DNA from: Bacillus sp. ISL-7
GTDB lineage: Bacteria; Bacillota; Bacilli; Bacillales_B; DSM-18226
Assembly (NCBI RefSeq): GCF_018613065.1
Contig: NZ_JAGGQW010000035.1
Location: 62,001 to 126,000 of the forward strand
DNA: 64,000 nucleotides
Direction: 5' to 3'
The translations under genes and the position numbers were made by a program. The notes below the pieces were generated by a model, which was not told the DNA's origin, did no database searches, and was given only the letters and a program-made list of their open reading frames with translations. Positions 38,290 through 49,715 of the stretch are shown here, in pieces; position 1 is the stretch's first letter, and each line of letters begins with the position of its first letter.

Positions 38290-38871
38290 TTACATAAAAC
38301 TCTGTAGAACAGACCATGCTTCGTCTTTTCCTAAACCAGTTTCCGATGAGAAAAGAACCATTTGGTCATTTTTATCAAGATCTAAGGTTTCTCTTACTAT
38401 TTTTAAATGCTTTTGCCATTTCCCTTTGGGGATTTTATCTGCCTTGGTAGCAATGATGACAGTGGGAATTTCGTGATGCTTTAAAAAATCATACATCATG
38501 ACATCATCCTTTGATGGTGGATGTCTAAGATCAACAATTTGAACCGCCGCTTTTAATTGCTCCCGAGATGTAAAATACGTTTCAATCATTCTTCCCCAAG
38601 CGGCCCGCTCAGATTTTGAAACCTTTGCGTATCCATAACCAGGAACATCGACAAAATGCAGCATTTCGTTAATTAAATAGAAATTAAGCGTTTGTGTTTT
38701 TCCTGGCTTGGAGGATATTCTTGCCAAACCTTTTCGGTTTAGCATTTTATTGATAAAAGAAGATTTACCGACATTGGAACGACCTGCAAGCGCAAATTCA
38801 GGTAAGTCTGTTTCCGGGTATTGTTCTGGCTTTACTGCACTGATGACTATCTCTGAGCTGACTACCTTCAT
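38290..38871 (-). CDS. engB: EngB/YsxC, ribosome biogenesis GTPase
   Basis: 193 residues of the TrmE-Era-EngA-YihA-Septin GTPase class. G1 [13 protein letters not shown]3 DVPGYGYAK and G4 TKADKIPK are clear. It takes part in late 50S subunit assembly and is essential in B. subtilis. Its ATG overlaps the lonA stop (ATGA), as in B. subtilis. Confidence 0.97.
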   Translation of the reverse strand: MKVVSSEIVISAVKPEQYPETDLPEFALAGRSNVGKSSFINKMLNRKGLARISSKPGKTQTLNFYLINEMLHFVDVPGYGYAKVSKSERAAWGRMIETYFTSREQLKAAVQIVDLRHPPSKDDVMMYDFLKHHEIPTVIIATKADKIPKGKWQKHLKIVRETLDLDKNDQMVLFSSETGLGKDEAWSVLQSFM

Positions 38872-41195
38872 TTCACTTCACCTTCCAACAGGGCATGCTT
38901 CAAGACTTCGTCCACATGGGAAACAAGGACAAAATCCAGTTCATTCCTAACGCTTTCAGGAATATCATCAATATCTTTCTCATTATCCTTTGGAAGAATA
39001 ATTTTTGTTAAGCCCGCTCGATGAGCACTAAGTGTTTTTTCTTTTAAGCCGCCAATTGGAAGAACTCTGCCTCTTAAAGTAATCTCTCCGGTCATTCCTA
39101 CTTCTCGGCGAATGGCTCTGCCCGACAAGGCTGATACAAGCGCCGTTGCTATGGTAATACCGGCCGATGGTCCATCCTTAGGAACTGCACCTTCTGGAAC
39201 GTGAATGTGGATATCATATTTTTCATGGAAATCCTCATCAATCCCTAGTTCCTTAGCTTTGGATCGGATATAACTAAATGCCGCTTGTGCTGATTCCTTC
39301 ATTACGTCGCCAAGCTTTCCAGTTAACACAAGTTTCCCTTTCCCTGGTGCTAAAGAAACCTCAATCTGAAGAGTGTCTCCACCCACCGTTGTATAGGCTA
39401 ACCCAGTTGCTACTCCAACTTGATCTTCTGACTCGGCCATCCCATAGTGGAATCTTGTTTTTCCTAAAAACTCTTCAATATTCTTTTCGGTAATGATGAC
39501 ACGCTTCTTTTGACCGGAAACAATGATTTTTGCCGTTTTCCGGCAAAGTGTTGCCATCTGACGCTCTAAACTTCGTACGCCTGCTTCACGTGTGTAGTAA
39601 CGAACGACTTTTAGAATCGCATCATCGCGGACCTTAAGAATTCCTTTGGAAAGACCATTTTCTTTAATCTGTTTTGGAAGTAAATGATCTCGGCAAATAT
39701 GGACTTTTTCAAGTTCCGTGTAGCCCGCAATCGTGATAATTTCCATTCGGTCCAAAAGCGGACCAGGAATTGTTGATAAGTTATTGGCTGTCGCTATAAA
39801 CATGACCTTGGAAAGATCATAGGTTTCTTCTATATAATGGTCACTAAAGTTACTATTTTGTTCAGGATCAAGTACTTCAAGCATGGCGCTTGATGGATCC
39901 CCGCGGAAATCGCTTGACATTTTATCGATTTCATCAAGTAAAAAGACCGGGTTAATCGTACCCGCCTTTTTCATTCCTTGGATGATTCGTCCTGGCATTG
40001 CACCCACATAGGTTCTGCGATGTCCACGAATTTCAGATTCATCACGAACACCGCCAAGTGAAATGCGGACAAAATTTCGATTGAGTGATGTCGCAATCGA
40101 GCGGGCAAGGCTTGTTTTCCCAACCCCTGGAGGTCCTGCAAGACAAAGGATTGGTCCTTTTAACGAATTCGTCAGCTTCTGAACAGCTAAATATTCGAGG
40201 ACGCGCTCCTTTACTTTTTCAAGTCCGTAATGGTCCTGATTTAATATCTTTTCAGCACGGAGAATATCAATGTCATCCTCTGTTTTTTTCGACCAAGGGA
40301 TGGAAATGAGCCAGTCGATATAATTGCGAATTACGGCACTTTCAGCTGAGCTTGCTGGCACCTTTTCATAACGTTCAAGTTCTTTTTGTGCGGCTTGAAG
40401 AACATGTTCAGGCATATTTGCTTGCTCAATTTTTTTGGTAAGTTCAGCAATTTCGCCAGTTTTGCCTTCCTTATCGCCTAATTCCTTTTGGATCGCCTTC
40501 ATTTGCTCACGCAAATAATACTCTTTTTGCGTCCTTTCCATGGAACGCTTAACACGCTGACCAATCTTTTTTTCTAAATTCAAGACTTCTTTTTCGTTAT
40601 GAATGGTATCAATTACTTTGTTTACTCTTTCTTTAATATCTGTCATTTCAAGGATTTCTTGCTTTTCCTTCAATTTGATTGGTAAATGGGAAGAGATGAT
40701 ATCCGCCATTCTTCCAGGTTCTTCAATATCTGCAACTGAAGCATAGGTTTCTGCAGAGATCTTTTTCGATAATTTTATGTATTGCTCGAAATAATCAAGC
40801 ATCGTTCTCATTAAGGCTTGGTCTTCGACATCTTTCGTATCCGGGTCTTCGTGGGTAATAATCGTAACAGCATAGTGGTCTTCTTCATCATGGAATGAAA
40901 CGATTTCCCCGCGATTTAATCCTTCAACCAATACTCTTATCGTCCCGTTTGGCAGTTTAAGCATTTGTTTAACTTTCGTTAAGGTTCCAATCGTGTATAA
41001 ATCCTCTTCAGAAGGGTCATCAATAGAAACTTCCTTTTGAGTGGTTAAGAATATTAAATGGTCATCTACCATTGCTTTTTCAAGTGCTTGTACTGATCTT
41101 TCACGTCCTACATCTAAATGAAGGACCATAGTCGGATAGACGAGCAATCCTCGAAGCGGCAGGAGGGGGACGATCAATTCGCTCTTTTTCGTCAA
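38868..41195 (-). CDS. lonA: LonA, ATP-dependent protease
   Basis: 775 residues from a TTG at 41195, which has GGAGGTG 7 bases upstream and gives the B. subtilis-like N-terminus; the frame is open to 41222. Domains: N-terminal LON substrate domain (about 10-205), coiled coil, AAA+ module ([20 protein letters not shown]) and C-terminal protease with the Ser/Lys dyad ([14 protein letters not shown]). It degrades damaged and regulatory proteins. A promoter lies upstream and engB is downstream with overlap. Confidence 0.98.
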   Translation of the reverse strand: MTKKSELIVPLLPLRGLLVYPTMVLHLDVGRERSVQALEKAMVDDHLIFLTTQKEVSIDDPSEEDLYTIGTLTKVKQMLKLPNGTIRVLVEGLNRGEIVSFHDEEDHYAVTIITHEDPDTKDVEDQALMRTMLDYFEQYIKLSKKISAETYASVADIEEPGRMADIISSHLPIKLKEKQEILEMTDIKERVNKVIDTIHNEKEVLNLEKKIGQRVKRSMERTQKEYYLREQMKAIQKELGDKEGKTGEIAELTKKIEQANMPEHVLQAAQKELERYEKVPASSAESAVIRNYIDWLISIPWSKKTEDDIDILRAEKILNQDHYGLEKVKERVLEYLAVQKLTNSLKGPILCLAGPPGVGKTSLARSIATSLNRNFVRISLGGVRDESEIRGHRRTYVGAMPGRIIQGMKKAGTINPVFLLDEIDKMSSDFRGDPSSAMLEVLDPEQNSNFSDHYIEETYDLSKVMFIATANNLSTIPGPLLDRMEIITIAGYTELEKVHICRDHLLPKQIKENGLSKGILKVRDDAILKVVRYYTREAGVRSLERQMATLCRKTAKIIVSGQKKRVIITEKNIEEFLGKTRFHYGMAESEDQVGVATGLAYTTVGGDTLQIEVSLAPGKGKLVLTGKLGDVMKESAQAAFSYIRSKAKELGIDEDFHEKYDIHIHVPEGAVPKDGPSAGITIATALVSALSGRAIRREVGMTGEITLRGRVLPIGGLKEKTLSAHRAGLTKIILPKDNEKDIDDIPESVRNELDFVLVSHVDEVLKHALLEGEVK

Positions 41196-41256
41196 AATAC
41201 TGCACCTCCACATGCAAATCATTTTTTTACTGCAAAATCAGAATGGTCTTTGTACA

Positions 41257-41285
41257 ATTCTATCCTATTTATTTTTAAGTGTCTA
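41257..41285 (-). promoter_or_regulatory. Promoter of lonA-engB
   Basis: Minus-strand TAGACA (41285-41280), 17 bases, TAGAAT (41262-41257), about 60 bp before the lonA start. No CIRCE or CtsR-type direct repeat was noticed. Confidence 0.5.
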
Positions 41286-41396
41286 TTTTTAGAGATGGTG
41301 TATGAAACCTCATTTTCAGCATGAATTTATTTTCCCCAAACATAAAGAATTCTTTCTATGTTTCTGTTAGATTTCTCACATTAATTATTATGCAAT

Positions 41397-41439
41397 AAAA
41401 AACTTCGGTTTGCCTATGAACCACAAACCGAAGTTTTTC
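41397..41439 (-). terminator. Terminator after lonB
   Basis: A 13-bp stem (AAACTTCGGTTTG/CAAACCGAAGTTT) with an 11-nt loop, bordered by A and T runs; on the minus strand it ends TTTTTTATTG. Confidence 0.88.
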
Positions 41440-41440
41440 G

Positions 41441-43108
41441 TTAGATACTCTCTTTTTTTGATAGTTCAATCGATGCAGGGATCGCATCCATTTTCTGATA
41501 ATCATTTACTAGGGCAATCTCAAATACCTCGTGCAGATGGGTAACGGGAATAATATTGATTCCGTCAATTTCTTTAAGAATTGTTTGCATATTTTCTTCT
41601 GGGATGATCACCGTTTTTACTCCTGCTTTTTTCGCTGCCTTCACCTTTGGATAGACACCTCCAATCGGCTTTACATTTCCATGGATGCTTATTTCTCCTG
41701 TCATTGCCACGGTGTTATCGATTGGAATTTTATAAATAGCGGAATAAATTCCTGTCGCCATTGCGATTCCGGCCGATGGTCCGTCAATGGGAACACCACC
41801 TGGGAAATTCACATGGATATCATAGTCATTTGCTGGTACACCCATTGATCGCAAAACAGTGATAACGTTTTCAATCGAACCGCGCGCCATACTCTTCCGA
41901 CGAATCGATTTCCCTTGTCCGCCAATACTTTCTTCATCTACGATTCCAGTAATATTGATCGATCCTTTATCTTTTGCTGGGATCACAGTCACTTCGATTT
42001 CTAGTAATGCACCTGAATTCGGACCATAGACTGCCAGTCCATTGATAAGTCCGACATGAGAAATATCATTAATCTTTCTTTCCATTCTTGGTGACATTTG
42101 ACTAGCATGAATGACCCATTCAATATCTTCATCCTTGATAAAATTACGGTCTTCCGTAATCGCAAGTCCTGCTGCGATCTGAATCAAATTGACTGTTTCA
42201 CGGCCATTTCTTGCATAGTTTGCGATGGTATTCACACCAAGTTCGCTTATTTGAAGGTTAACTTTTTTCGCGGCATTATTGGCAATTTCCACAATTTCTT
42301 CCTGATTTAAATCCCTGAAGAAAACCTCCATACAGCGCGATCGAATCGCAGGCGGGATTTCACTCGGCGTTCTTGTTGTCGCGCCGATTAAACGAAAATC
42401 AGCCGGAAGTCCATTTTTAAAAATATCATGGATATGCGTCGGGATTTGGTTATTTTCCTCGTGGTAATACGCACTTTCCAGGAAGACCTTGCGATCCTCT
42501 AATACTTTTAACAGCTTATTCATTTGAATCGGATGCAATTCGCCGATTTCATCGATAAACAAGACACCGCCATGGGCGTTGGTAACTGCCCCTTGTTTCG
42601 GCTGTGGAATTCCTGCTTGTCCCATCGCTCCGGCACCTTGATAGATTGGGTCATGAACGGAACCAATTAAGGGATCGGCAATACCTCTTTCATCAAATCG
42701 TGCCGTTGTTGCGTCTAGTTCAATAAACACGGATTCAGGTTTAAATGGTGATTTACGGTTTTTTTTCGCCTCTTCTAACACAAGCCGTGCAGCTGCTGTT
42801 TTTCCAATTCCTGGGGGTCCATAAATGATCACATGCTGCGGATTTGGTCCACATAGTGCTGCTTTTAATGATTTGATTCCATCTTCTTGGCCGACAATGT
42901 CTTGAAAGCTTGTAGGCCGAACTTTTTCAGCTAATGGTTCTGTAAGTGAAATGGATCTCATTTTGCGAAGCTGATCCATTTCCTTTCGGGATTCCCGATC
43001 AATGGATACTTTTTGTGTCCGCTGATTCCTCAGCAAATTCCAAAAATACAGCCCAATGATGATTCCGAAAAATAGCTGTATAAATAAGGCAATCCCCGTC
43101 CAACTCAT
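41441..43108 (-). CDS. lonB: LonB, membrane-anchored Lon-like protease
   Basis: 555 residues. An N-terminal membrane helix (about 5-22) replaces the LON domain; the AAA+ module (YGPPGIGKTAAARL, LFIDEIGELHP) and Lon-type protease domain (IDGPSAGIAMATG, GNVKPIGGVYPKVKAAKKAGV) follow. In B. subtilis LonB is made in the forespore under sigma-F. Located between lonA and clpX as in B. subtilis. ATG at 43108 has GGAGGG upstream. Confidence 0.97.
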   Translation of the reverse strand: MSWTGIALFIQLFFGIIIGLYFWNLLRNQRTQKVSIDRESRKEMDQLRKMRSISLTEPLAEKVRPTSFQDIVGQEDGIKSLKAALCGPNPQHVIIYGPPGIGKTAAARLVLEEAKKNRKSPFKPESVFIELDATTARFDERGIADPLIGSVHDPIYQGAGAMGQAGIPQPKQGAVTNAHGGVLFIDEIGELHPIQMNKLLKVLEDRKVFLESAYYHEENNQIPTHIHDIFKNGLPADFRLIGATTRTPSEIPPAIRSRCMEVFFRDLNQEEIVEIANNAAKKVNLQISELGVNTIANYARNGRETVNLIQIAAGLAITEDRNFIKDEDIEWVIHASQMSPRMERKINDISHVGLINGLAVYGPNSGALLEIEVTVIPAKDKGSINITGIVDEESIGGQGKSIRRKSMARGSIENVITVLRSMGVPANDYDIHVNFPGGVPIDGPSAGIAMATGIYSAIYKIPIDNTVAMTGEISIHGNVKPIGGVYPKVKAAKKAGVKTVIIPEENMQTILKEIDGINIIPVTHLHEVFEIALVNDYQKMDAIPASIELSKKESI

Positions 43109-43227
43109 ACATTTCCCTCCTGCATTTCAACTTATTACTAAATATATATTAATAAGTATTTCCTGCAGTGGGGTGGAATAAACCACAAATTGTAAGAAAC
43201 TGTTCGGAGGGACGATACAACTAGAAA

Positions 43228-43249
43228 AGACCCGGCCTAAGCCGAGTCT
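43228..43249 (-). terminator. Terminator after clpX
   Basis: Stem AGACTCGGC/GCCGGGTCT (9 bp, one G-T pair), 4-nt loop and TTTTC on the minus strand. Confidence 0.7.
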
Positions 43250-43259
43250 TCGTCAATTA

Positions 43260-44519
43260 TTATGCAGATTTTTCTTCAGCAACAACAGTTCCATCTTCCA
43301 AAAGAAGTTTTGGAACACTATTGTTAATAACCGTTTCTTTAGTAATGACACACTTTGTAATGTCATCACGTGAAGGAAGGTCAAACATAACATCGAGCAT
43401 AATTCCTTCGATAATCGAACGTAAACCACGGGCGCCGGTTTTGCGTTCAATTGCCTTTTTGGCAATTTCAGTCAATGCGCCTTCTTCAAATTGAAGTTCA
43501 ACCTCATCGATTTCAAGCATTTTTTGATATTGTTTAACAAGTGCATTTTTTGGCTTTGTTAAAATTTCAATCAATGCTGCTTCGTCCAATTGCTCAAGAC
43601 TTGCGATTACAGGAAGACGTCCGATAAATTCAGGAATTAATCCAAAGCGTAATAAGTCTTCAGGTAATACTTTGGAAAGAAGTTCTTTTTGTCCCACTTC
43701 CTGCTGCTTAATTTCTGAACCAAAACCAATAACTTTTTGGCCTAAACGACGCTTAATAATCGGTTCGATCCCGTCAAATGCTCCGCCGCAGATAAATAGA
43801 ATATTTGTTGTATCGATTTGAATAAATTCTTGATGCGGGTGTTTTCTTCCCCCTTGTGGTGGAACACTTGCAACCGTACCTTCAAGAATTTTTAATAATG
43901 CTTGTTGAACACCTTCACCAGAAACATCCCTTGTAATCGAAGGATTTTCGGATTTTCGTGCGATTTTATCAATTTCATCAATATAAATAATTCCTTTTTC
44001 TGCCTTTTCAACATCATAATCAGCAGATTGAATTAATTTTAATAAAATGTTCTCAACATCTTCCCCAACATATCCAGCTTCGGTAAGGGAAGTTGCATCT
44101 GCAATCGCAAAAGGTACATTCAGAATACGTGCCAGTGTTTGGGCTAGTAAAGTTTTACCGCTTCCTGTTGGTCCAATCATACAAATATTACTCTTTGCAA
44201 GCTCAACATCATCTATTTTGCTATTAGAATTGATGCGCTTATAGTGATTGTAAACTGCAACAGAAAGAGACTTCTTTGCTTGATCTTGACCAATAACATA
44301 TTCATCAAGAATTTCACAAATTTCTTTTGGCTTTGGTACATCTTTAAATTCTACTTCTTCTTCCGTTCCAAGTTCTTCCTCAACGATTTCGGTGCAAAGT
44401 TCAATACATTCGTCACATATGTAAACTCCTGGCCCGGCAACCAGTTTACGAACTTGGTCCTGCGTTTTACCACAGAAGGAACACTTTAATTGTCCTTTTT
44501 CATCATTAAATTTAAACAA
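43260..44519 (-). CDS. clpX: ClpX, ATP-binding unfoldase of ClpXP
   Basis: 419 residues from a TTG at 44519 (AAGGGG 8 bases upstream), which matches the B. subtilis start; a GTG at 44528 is less likely. The N-terminal zinc-binding domain ([19 protein letters not shown]), Walker [13 protein letters not shown], Walker [12 protein letters not shown], the pore loop GYVGED and the IGF ClpP-docking loop (VIGFGSE) are all present. It unfolds substrates for ClpP. 389 bp downstream of tig. Confidence 0.98.
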   Translation of the reverse strand: MFKFNDEKGQLKCSFCGKTQDQVRKLVAGPGVYICDECIELCTEIVEEELGTEEEVEFKDVPKPKEICEILDEYVIGQDQAKKSLSVAVYNHYKRINSNSKIDDVELAKSNICMIGPTGSGKTLLAQTLARILNVPFAIADATSLTEAGYVGEDVENILLKLIQSADYDVEKAEKGIIYIDEIDKIARKSENPSITRDVSGEGVQQALLKILEGTVASVPPQGGRKHPHQEFIQIDTTNILFICGGAFDGIEPIIKRRLGQKVIGFGSEIKQQEVGQKELLSKVLPEDLLRFGLIPEFIGRLPVIASLEQLDEAALIEILTKPKNALVKQYQKMLEIDEVELQFEEGALTEIAKKAIERKTGARGLRSIIEGIMLDVMFDLPSRDDITKCVITKETVINNSVPKLLLEDGTVVAEEKSA

Positions 44520-44877
44520 TCCTTTCACCCCTTAAAACGTGTTAAAACCCTATTGTAACTTGCGAATCACACAACCAAAATTCGAGTCTTTTTCTAATAA
44601 TTGAATAGTATGTATGTTGCATTGTAACACATAAAGCCAATGGACTGGAAATAAAAAGCTTAGGGTAAATATGTTTTTCAGAACTCTCATTTTGTTAGGT
44701 GTGATTCATTTTAAAAACTTATGTACTCATTAATCTTAACCATAATGAGGAAAATAAATCTCAAACCTGTCTGGAAATTATTTATTGTTTATTCGCTATG
44801 TCTAACTTGTTTTCCTGCCCATTGTTAAAAATGTTCCCACTTCTTATTATAATATGTAATTGAAAAAATGTATAAAA
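44520..44877 (-). promoter_or_regulatory. Gap before clpX with a candidate extended -10 promoter
   Basis: About 360 bp without a gene between clpX and the tig terminator. On the minus strand TGTTACAAT (44629-44621) is a possible extended -10 box about 100 bp before clpX; a second TACAAT is closer to the start. No CIRCE element is present. Otherwise only AT-rich sequence. Confidence 0.35.
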
Positions 44878-44903
44878 CAAGGCACGATTCAAATCGTGCC
44901 TTG
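44878..44903 (-). terminator. Terminator after tig
   Basis: A perfect 11-bp stem (CAAGGCACGAT/ATCGTGCCTTG), 4-nt loop, then TTTTATACATTTTTTC on the minus strand. Confidence 0.9.
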
Positions 44904-44917
44904 CAATATTTTAAACA

Positions 44918-46195
44918 TTACTTCTTGTTTTCAACAATAAAGTCAACCGCTTTTTTAAGTTTAAGGTCTGATTTGATACCTTCAAGTCCGCCTAATGCTT
45001 GTTTAATGCTATCAACGGTCATGTTGTACATTCCAGCCATGTTCTCAAGTTCTGCATCAACTTCTTCTTCAGTTACTTCAAGGTTTTCAGCCTTAGCAAT
45101 CGCATCTAATGTTAAGTTCGTACGAACGCGAATTACAGCTTCTTCTTTCATTTGCTCACGTAAAGCATTTTCGTCTTGACCTGAGAATTGGAAGTAAAGT
45201 TCAAGGTTCATACCTTGCATTTGTAAGCGTTGTTCGAATTCTTGAAGCATACGATTTACTTCGCTGTTGACCATTACATCTGGAATTTCCACTTCTGCAT
45301 TTGCAGCAGCTTTTTCAACAACTGTATCACGTAAATGATGCTCAGCTTCGTGCTTTTTGCTGTTTTCTAAACGAGTTTTGATTTTCTCTTTAAGTGCGTC
45401 TAATGTTTCAACTTCATCATCCACATCTTTAGCAAACTCGTCATCTAATGCAGGAAGTTCTTTACCTTTAATCTCATGAATCGTTACTTTGAATACTGCA
45501 GGTTTACCAGCAAGCTCAGCTGCATGATATTCTTCAGGGAATGTAACTTCCACGTCTTTGGATTCGCCAGTAGCTAAACCTACTAATTGCTCTTCAAAGC
45601 CAGGGATGAATGATCCTGAACCAATTTCAAGTGAATGGTTTTCAGCTTTTCCACCTTCGAACGCTTCGCCATCAACGAATCCTTCGAAATCTAGAACAAC
45701 AGTATCACCATTTTCAATTGTGCCTTCTTCTTTAACTACAAGCTCAGCTTGACGCTCTTGAAGAGTTTTTAGTTCGTTAGCAACGTCTTCGTCAGTAACG
45801 TTTGTATCGAGTGCTTCTACTTCTAAGCCTTTGTATTCGCCTAATGTTACTTCAGGTTTTACTTGAACAGTAGCTTTGAAGATAAGTTCTTTGCCTTTTT
45901 CCATTTGCTCGATGTCGATATCTGGACGGTCGATTGGCTCGATGCCTGTTTCGTCAATTGCACTTCCGTATGCTTCTGGAAGAAGAATATCTAATGCATC
46001 TTGATAAAGTGATTCTACACCAAAACGCTTTTCAAACATTGGACGAGGCATTTTTCCTTTACGGAAGCCTGGAACATTTACTTGCTTAACAACTTTGTTA
46101 AAAGCCGCAGTTAGTCCTTCATTTACTTTTTCCGCACTTACTTCAACCGTAAGAACGCCGCGGTTACCTTCTAGTTTTTCCCATTTTGCTGACAT
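44918..46195 (-). CDS. tig: Trigger factor, ribosome-associated chaperone and prolyl isomerase
   Basis: 425 residues from the ATG at 46195 (GGAGGG 7 bases upstream); the frame is open to 46213. The ribosome-docking motif [11 protein letters not shown], the FKBP-type domain (about 150-245, [20 protein letters not shown]) and the helical arm domain are in order. It binds nascent chains at the ribosome exit. It stands alone between terminators. Confidence 0.98.
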   Translation of the reverse strand: MSAKWEKLEGNRGVLTVEVSAEKVNEGLTAAFNKVVKQVNVPGFRKGKMPRPMFEKRFGVESLYQDALDILLPEAYGSAIDETGIEPIDRPDIDIEQMEKGKELIFKATVQVKPEVTLGEYKGLEVEALDTNVTDEDVANELKTLQERQAELVVKEEGTIENGDTVVLDFEGFVDGEAFEGGKAENHSLEIGSGSFIPGFEEQLVGLATGESKDVEVTFPEEYHAAELAGKPAVFKVTIHEIKGKELPALDDEFAKDVDDEVETLDALKEKIKTRLENSKKHEAEHHLRDTVVEKAAANAEVEIPDVMVNSEVNRMLQEFEQRLQMQGMNLELYFQFSGQDENALREQMKEEAVIRVRTNLTLDAIAKAENLEVTEEEVDAELENMAGMYNMTVDSIKQALGGLEGIKSDLKLKKAVDFIVENKK

Positions 46196-46353
46196 ACATT
46201 TTCCCTCCAACAATCTATTCTCATATCATTCGTAACGAATTTGAGTTTGGAAATAACTTGTCCATCAAGCTATTATCCTTCTTTTAAATGTGTTTTTTAC
46301 ACAATGCAACCACTACATTATAACATAGGTTTGTTTTCTTTCAACAGCGAAGC

Positions 46354-47403
46354 CTATATATTAGGATAAGAAATTTTCTCAATTCCCTCAATCATCGCGA
46401 TAGCTTCTTCTATTTCCTCCACCGGAACTTCATATTCTCCGGACAAGTGATGTATCTTTATGTCCATACCTAGGTAATATTCGGCCAAGTGGTGAAAGGC
46501 TGCAGCCCAAGCAGCAGTGCTTTTCGGCTGCAATTCGAAAGGATAGCTTATAAAAAAATTTCGCTCTGCCATTCTGAAGCTGTTTTCAAAAAGAACGGGG
46601 TCTTCACTTTCTAGTCGAGCCTCTAATAAAGCCTTTACCTCTTTCAATCTTGGTTCTTCCCTAACTTCTGGAAGATGTGTTGGAATAACTTTTTTCTCCA
46701 TCTCAAATTTCATGACAGATAATTCTCTATCAATTTCCTGTTCTTTTAAAAGAGATAACAGGATTGTTTTAAGGAATGGATGTCCTGCTTCTGCTGCCAA
46801 ATATTCGGCAATCTCAGGGAGGTAGGGGCGAATGTTTTTCTCAGCCAAGCTCGAAACGAGGAGCATTTGTTCGTTTAGATTATCAATCGAAAAAAGGTTT
46901 AGTTCATGAACGTTTGTTTCCTCTAGGGTGATGTCATATGTAATTGATTCTGTTTCTGTTTCTGTGTCTGGTTGACGGTTTTCTGCCATTCTCCGGCTGA
47001 ATTGCAGGATGGTTAAAAAGTGGTCATGTTTTTCAGGCGGAATCTCTTTTTCCTCTAATAAGACTTCAATTGTTGCTACAATTTCCTGGTATTCATGAAG
47101 CTGGATCAGGACCGTCAAATAGAGATCGACCATTTGCAAATAGTCCCCAATTCCTTTATGAAGCATTTCTTTGGCAAGTGCTTTTGCTTTTTGAAAAGAA
47201 GATGCTTCAAAATAGGCCAGAACCAAACCAATCAATATTTCGTCATTATCAGGATCATGTTCTCTGGCTTCTTCCAAAAGGTTTATCGCTTCGTTAAATT
47301 TTTTCTTTTCAAGGTTTTCCAGACCTTTATCAGTTAATCTTTTTTCAAGTCCGGGAAAAAAGATCACATTATCTATTCTTTTCACAGGTTCCCGTTTTTT
47401 CAT
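46354..47403 (-). CDS. ysoA: TPR-containing protein, YsoA-like
   Basis: 349 residues from the ATG at 47403 (AAGGA upstream); the frame is open to 47469. Tetratricopeptide-like repeats appear early (GLENLEKKKFNEAINLLEEAREHDPDN, about 24-50), followed by acidic helical segments and a DUF3196-type C-terminus. It lies between tig and a tRNA gene, in the position of B. subtilis ysoA. Role unknown; probably a protein-protein interaction module. Confidence 0.75.
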   Translation of the reverse strand: MKKREPVKRIDNVIFFPGLEKRLTDKGLENLEKKKFNEAINLLEEAREHDPDNDEILIGLVLAYFEASSFQKAKALAKEMLHKGIGDYLQMVDLYLTVLIQLHEYQEIVATIEVLLEEKEIPPEKHDHFLTILQFSRRMAENRQPDTETETESITYDITLEETNVHELNLFSIDNLNEQMLLVSSLAEKNIRPYLPEIAEYLAAEAGHPFLKTILLSLLKEQEIDRELSVMKFEMEKKVIPTHLPEVREEPRLKEVKALLEARLESEDPVLFENSFRMAERNFFISYPFELQPKSTAAWAAAFHHLAEYYLGMDIKIHHLSGEYEVPVEEIEEAIAMIEGIEKISYPNI

Positions 47404-47461
47404 AAAATCCGTCCTTATGATAGTCTTGGAACATAGTTTAGCATAAATAGAAGGCAAAAAA

Positions 47462-47489
47462 AAACTCACTTATAAAAGTGAGTTTTTTT
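47462..47489. terminator. Bidirectional hairpin after tRNA-Arg
   Basis: A perfect 10-bp stem (AAACTCACTT/AAGTGAGTTT, 47462-47471 with 47476-47485) with a 4-nt loop and A/T runs on both sides. On the minus strand it terminates the tRNA transcript. Confidence 0.85.
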
Positions 47490-47505
47490 CTACCATGTAG
47501 TATAG

Positions 47506-47579
<74 letters not shown>

Positions 47580-47604
47580 ATATAAGTTGTTTAAGACAAG
47601 ATTT

Positions 47605-47633
47605 ATTATATTACCGTAATAACAAAAAGTCAA
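47605..47633 (-). promoter_or_regulatory. Promoter of tRNA-Arg
   Basis: Minus-strand TTGACT (47633-47628), 17 bases, TATAAT (47610-47605), 26 bp before the tRNA. Near-consensus sigma-A. Confidence 0.8.
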
Positions 47634-47665
47634 CAGACTTTCTATTATTTTTTTAAAAAAATAAA

Positions 47666-47684
47666 AGGGAGAGGAAATCTCCCT
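47666..47684 (-). terminator. Terminator after ysnB
   Basis: Stem AGGGAGA/TCTCCCT (7 bp) with a 5-nt loop and TTTATTTTTTT on the minus strand, just past the ysnB stop. Confidence 0.7.
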
Positions 47685-47689
47685 CTCAT

Positions 47690-48205
47690 TTATCGAAGGG
47701 TAAATTCACGAGCAAGCTCTGGAATTTCCCGTCCATCCGCTTCAAACACTGACATTTTAACTTTCTCATCCTGCAAATCAAGAATAACATAGGTTTTTTC
47801 TAAGAGTTCCCTTGGCAAACGAATGCTGCCTGGATTTAAAAATAAGGTACCATCTATCACTTCCGCACCAAGGACATGCGAATGGCCAAAACAGACGATA
47901 TCGGCGTTTACTTCCTGTGCTTTATATTTAATATTCATCAAAGAAGATTTTACTGAATAAAGATGCCCATGAGTAACGAAGAATTTCTTCCCCGCCGCCT
48001 CGGCTATCGTCTCCAACGGATATCCGCTGCCGAAATCACAATTACCCCTTACCGTTATATATCCAGATATCGCTTGATCATCAGGCATCAATTCCGAATC
48101 GCCACAATGAATCATTAAATCAACATCTTCAGAATGCCTTTCTCTTAGCACTTGGAGTTCTTTCGTCAACCCATGGCTATCACTAACCACTAAAATCTTG
48201 CTCAT
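47690..48205 (-). CDS. ysnB: YsnB, YfcE/MJ0936-family metallophosphoesterase
   Basis: 171 residues. The calcineurin-like metal motifs appear in order: SDSHG, HCGDSE, RGNCD, THGH and GHSH. Family members hydrolyse phosphodiesters in vitro; the physiological substrate is unknown. The ATG overlaps the rdgB stop by one base (TAATG), so translation is coupled in the rph-rdgB-ysnB operon. Confidence 0.94.
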   Translation of the reverse strand: MSKILVVSDSHGLTKELQVLRERHSEDVDLMIHCGDSELMPDDQAISGYITVRGNCDFGSGYPLETIAEAAGKKFFVTHGHLYSVKSSLMNIKYKAQEVNADIVCFGHSHVLGAEVIDGTLFLNPGSIRLPRELLEKTYVILDLQDEKVKMSVFEADGREIPELAREFTLR

Positions 48206-48813
48206 TACTTCTCCGCTCTTTCTAAAATAGAATCCAAGACCACATCAAGCTTTTTCAACGCATTCGCACGGTGGCTGATTTTATTTTTTTCTTCTGATGA
48301 TAATTCGGCCATGGCTAGACCTTTCTCAGGCACATAAAAAACAGGATCATAGCCAAATCCATTGGTACCTCTTTGTTCTTCAAGAATACGACCTTCACAG
48401 GTGCCTGACACTGTTATGCTTTCTTGACCTGGAACGGAGACAGCTAAAGCACAGTAGAATCGTGCGGATCGCTTTTCATCTGGAAGTCCTTTTAATTCTG
48501 ACAGGACTTTATCTGTATTGTTCTGGTCATTTTTTGGTTCCCCAGCATAGCGTGCTGAATAGATTCCTGGTCTTCCTTCAAGCGCGTCCACCATCAGGCC
48601 AGAATCGTCGCCAATCACCATTTTCCCAAGTGCTTGGGAGACAGCTTCCGCCTTCAAGATCGCATTTTCTTCAAAGGTCGTACCCGTTTCGTCTACGTCC
48701 GGGATTTCAGGAAAATCAAGCAAGGTTCGGACTTCGATCCCTCTTGATGCAAAGATATGCTCAAATTCCCGCGCCTTTCCAGGATTTTTCGTCGCAATAA
48801 TAACTTCTTTCAC
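48205..48813 (-). CDS. rdgB: XTP/dITP pyrophosphatase (RdgB/Ham1)
   Basis: 202 residues. [11 protein letters not shown] at the N-terminus, [23 protein letters not shown] and [13 protein letters not shown] are the family signatures. It removes deaminated purine nucleotides (ITP, XTP) from the pool. GTG start at 48813 with AAGGGGCGG upstream, 13 bp after rph. Confidence 0.96.
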   Translation of the reverse strand: MKEVIIATKNPGKAREFEHIFASRGIEVRTLLDFPEIPDVDETGTTFEENAILKAEAVSQALGKMVIGDDSGLMVDALEGRPGIYSARYAGEPKNDQNNTDKVLSELKGLPDEKRSARFYCALAVSVPGQESITVSGTCEGRILEEQRGTNGFGYDPVFYVPEKGLAMAELSSEEKNKISHRANALKKLDVVLDSILERAEK

Positions 48814-48826
48814 TCATAACCGCCCC

Positions 48827-49582
48827 TTATTTTTGTCTTCGTGATTCTATTTTTCGGGTAATCTCTTCACCTAGAACCTCTTTTTGTCGTTCAAATAGGT
48901 CCATAAGCCCAGTTTGAGCAGCACTAAGCAGACCTTGAAGCTGCTCGTAGGAGAATGTTGATTCCTCGCCCGTTCCCTGCAGTTCAACAAATTCGCCATT
49001 TCCAGTCATGACTACATTCATATCGACCTGTGCCTTAGAATCCTCTGCATAATTTAAGTCAAGAACAGTTTGGTCATTTTGTAAAATCCCCACACTTGTT
49101 GCCGCTAAATAATCCGTAATCGGAAACCTTGCAAACGACTTTTTCTCTGCTAAAGAATTTAAAGCGAGGGTCATCGCCACAAATGCACCGGTGATCGAGG
49201 CTGTTCGTGTCCCGCCATCCGCTTGGATCACATCGCAATCGATCCAAACGGTTTTTTCACCCAACGCCCCTAAATCGACAACTGCTCTAAGGGCACGCCC
49301 GATTAACCGTTGAATTTCCATTGTCCGGCCAGAGACCTTCCCTTTTGACGATTCGCGAATGTTTCTTGTTTCTGTCGCCCTTGGCAGCATCGAATACTCG
49401 GCAGTAATCCAGCCTTTGCCTTCCCCTCTCATAAAATGAGGAACTCTCTCTTCAATACTTGCAGCACAAATTACTTTCGTATCACCAACAGAAATAAGGA
49501 CAGAACCTTCAGGGTGCATTAAATAATTTGGTTCAATATGTATGGGCCTTAGTTGGAGCGGCTCTCTTCCATCAACACGCAC
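48827..49582 (-). CDS. rph: Ribonuclease PH
   Basis: 251 residues from a GTG at 49582, chosen because AAGGAGG is 8 bases upstream and the product then starts [13 protein letters not shown] as in the family. [34 protein letters not shown] and [18 protein letters not shown] are diagnostic. It trims tRNA 3' ends phosphorolytically. First gene of rph-rdgB-ysnB. Confidence 0.97.
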   Translation of the reverse strand: MRVDGREPLQLRPIHIEPNYLMHPEGSVLISVGDTKVICAASIEERVPHFMRGEGKGWITAEYSMLPRATETRNIRESSKGKVSGRTMEIQRLIGRALRAVVDLGALGEKTVWIDCDVIQADGGTRTASITGAFVAMTLALNSLAEKKSFARFPITDYLAATSVGILQNDQTVLDLNYAEDSKAQVDMNVVMTGNGEFVELQGTGEESTFSYEQLQGLLSAAQTGLMDLFERQKEVLGEEITRKIESRRQK

Positions 49583-49649
49583 AAATACTACCTCCTTCAA
49601 CTTTGTAAAGCATTTTTAAATTGGTACATGAATTTTACTTATACCAAAT

Positions 49650-49683
49650 AAAGAAGAGGCGGGCTTAAAGCCAACCTCTTTCT
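49650..49683 (-). terminator. Probable terminator after gerM
   Basis: AAGAGG and GGCTT arms pair with AAGCC and CCTCTT around small internal loops; a TTCTTTATTT tail follows on the minus strand. Imperfect stem. Confidence 0.5.
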
Positions 49684-49715
49684 TGGTCACTATATAGTAT
49701 AACAAATAATTTTTT

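Noticed and set aside
41223..41396. CIRCE or CtsR operator before lonA
   Set aside because: No inverted repeat or GGTCAAA-type direct repeat was seen.
48297..48800. 167-residue plus-strand ORF over rdgB
   Set aside because: Antisense to a complete conserved gene, no family resemblance.
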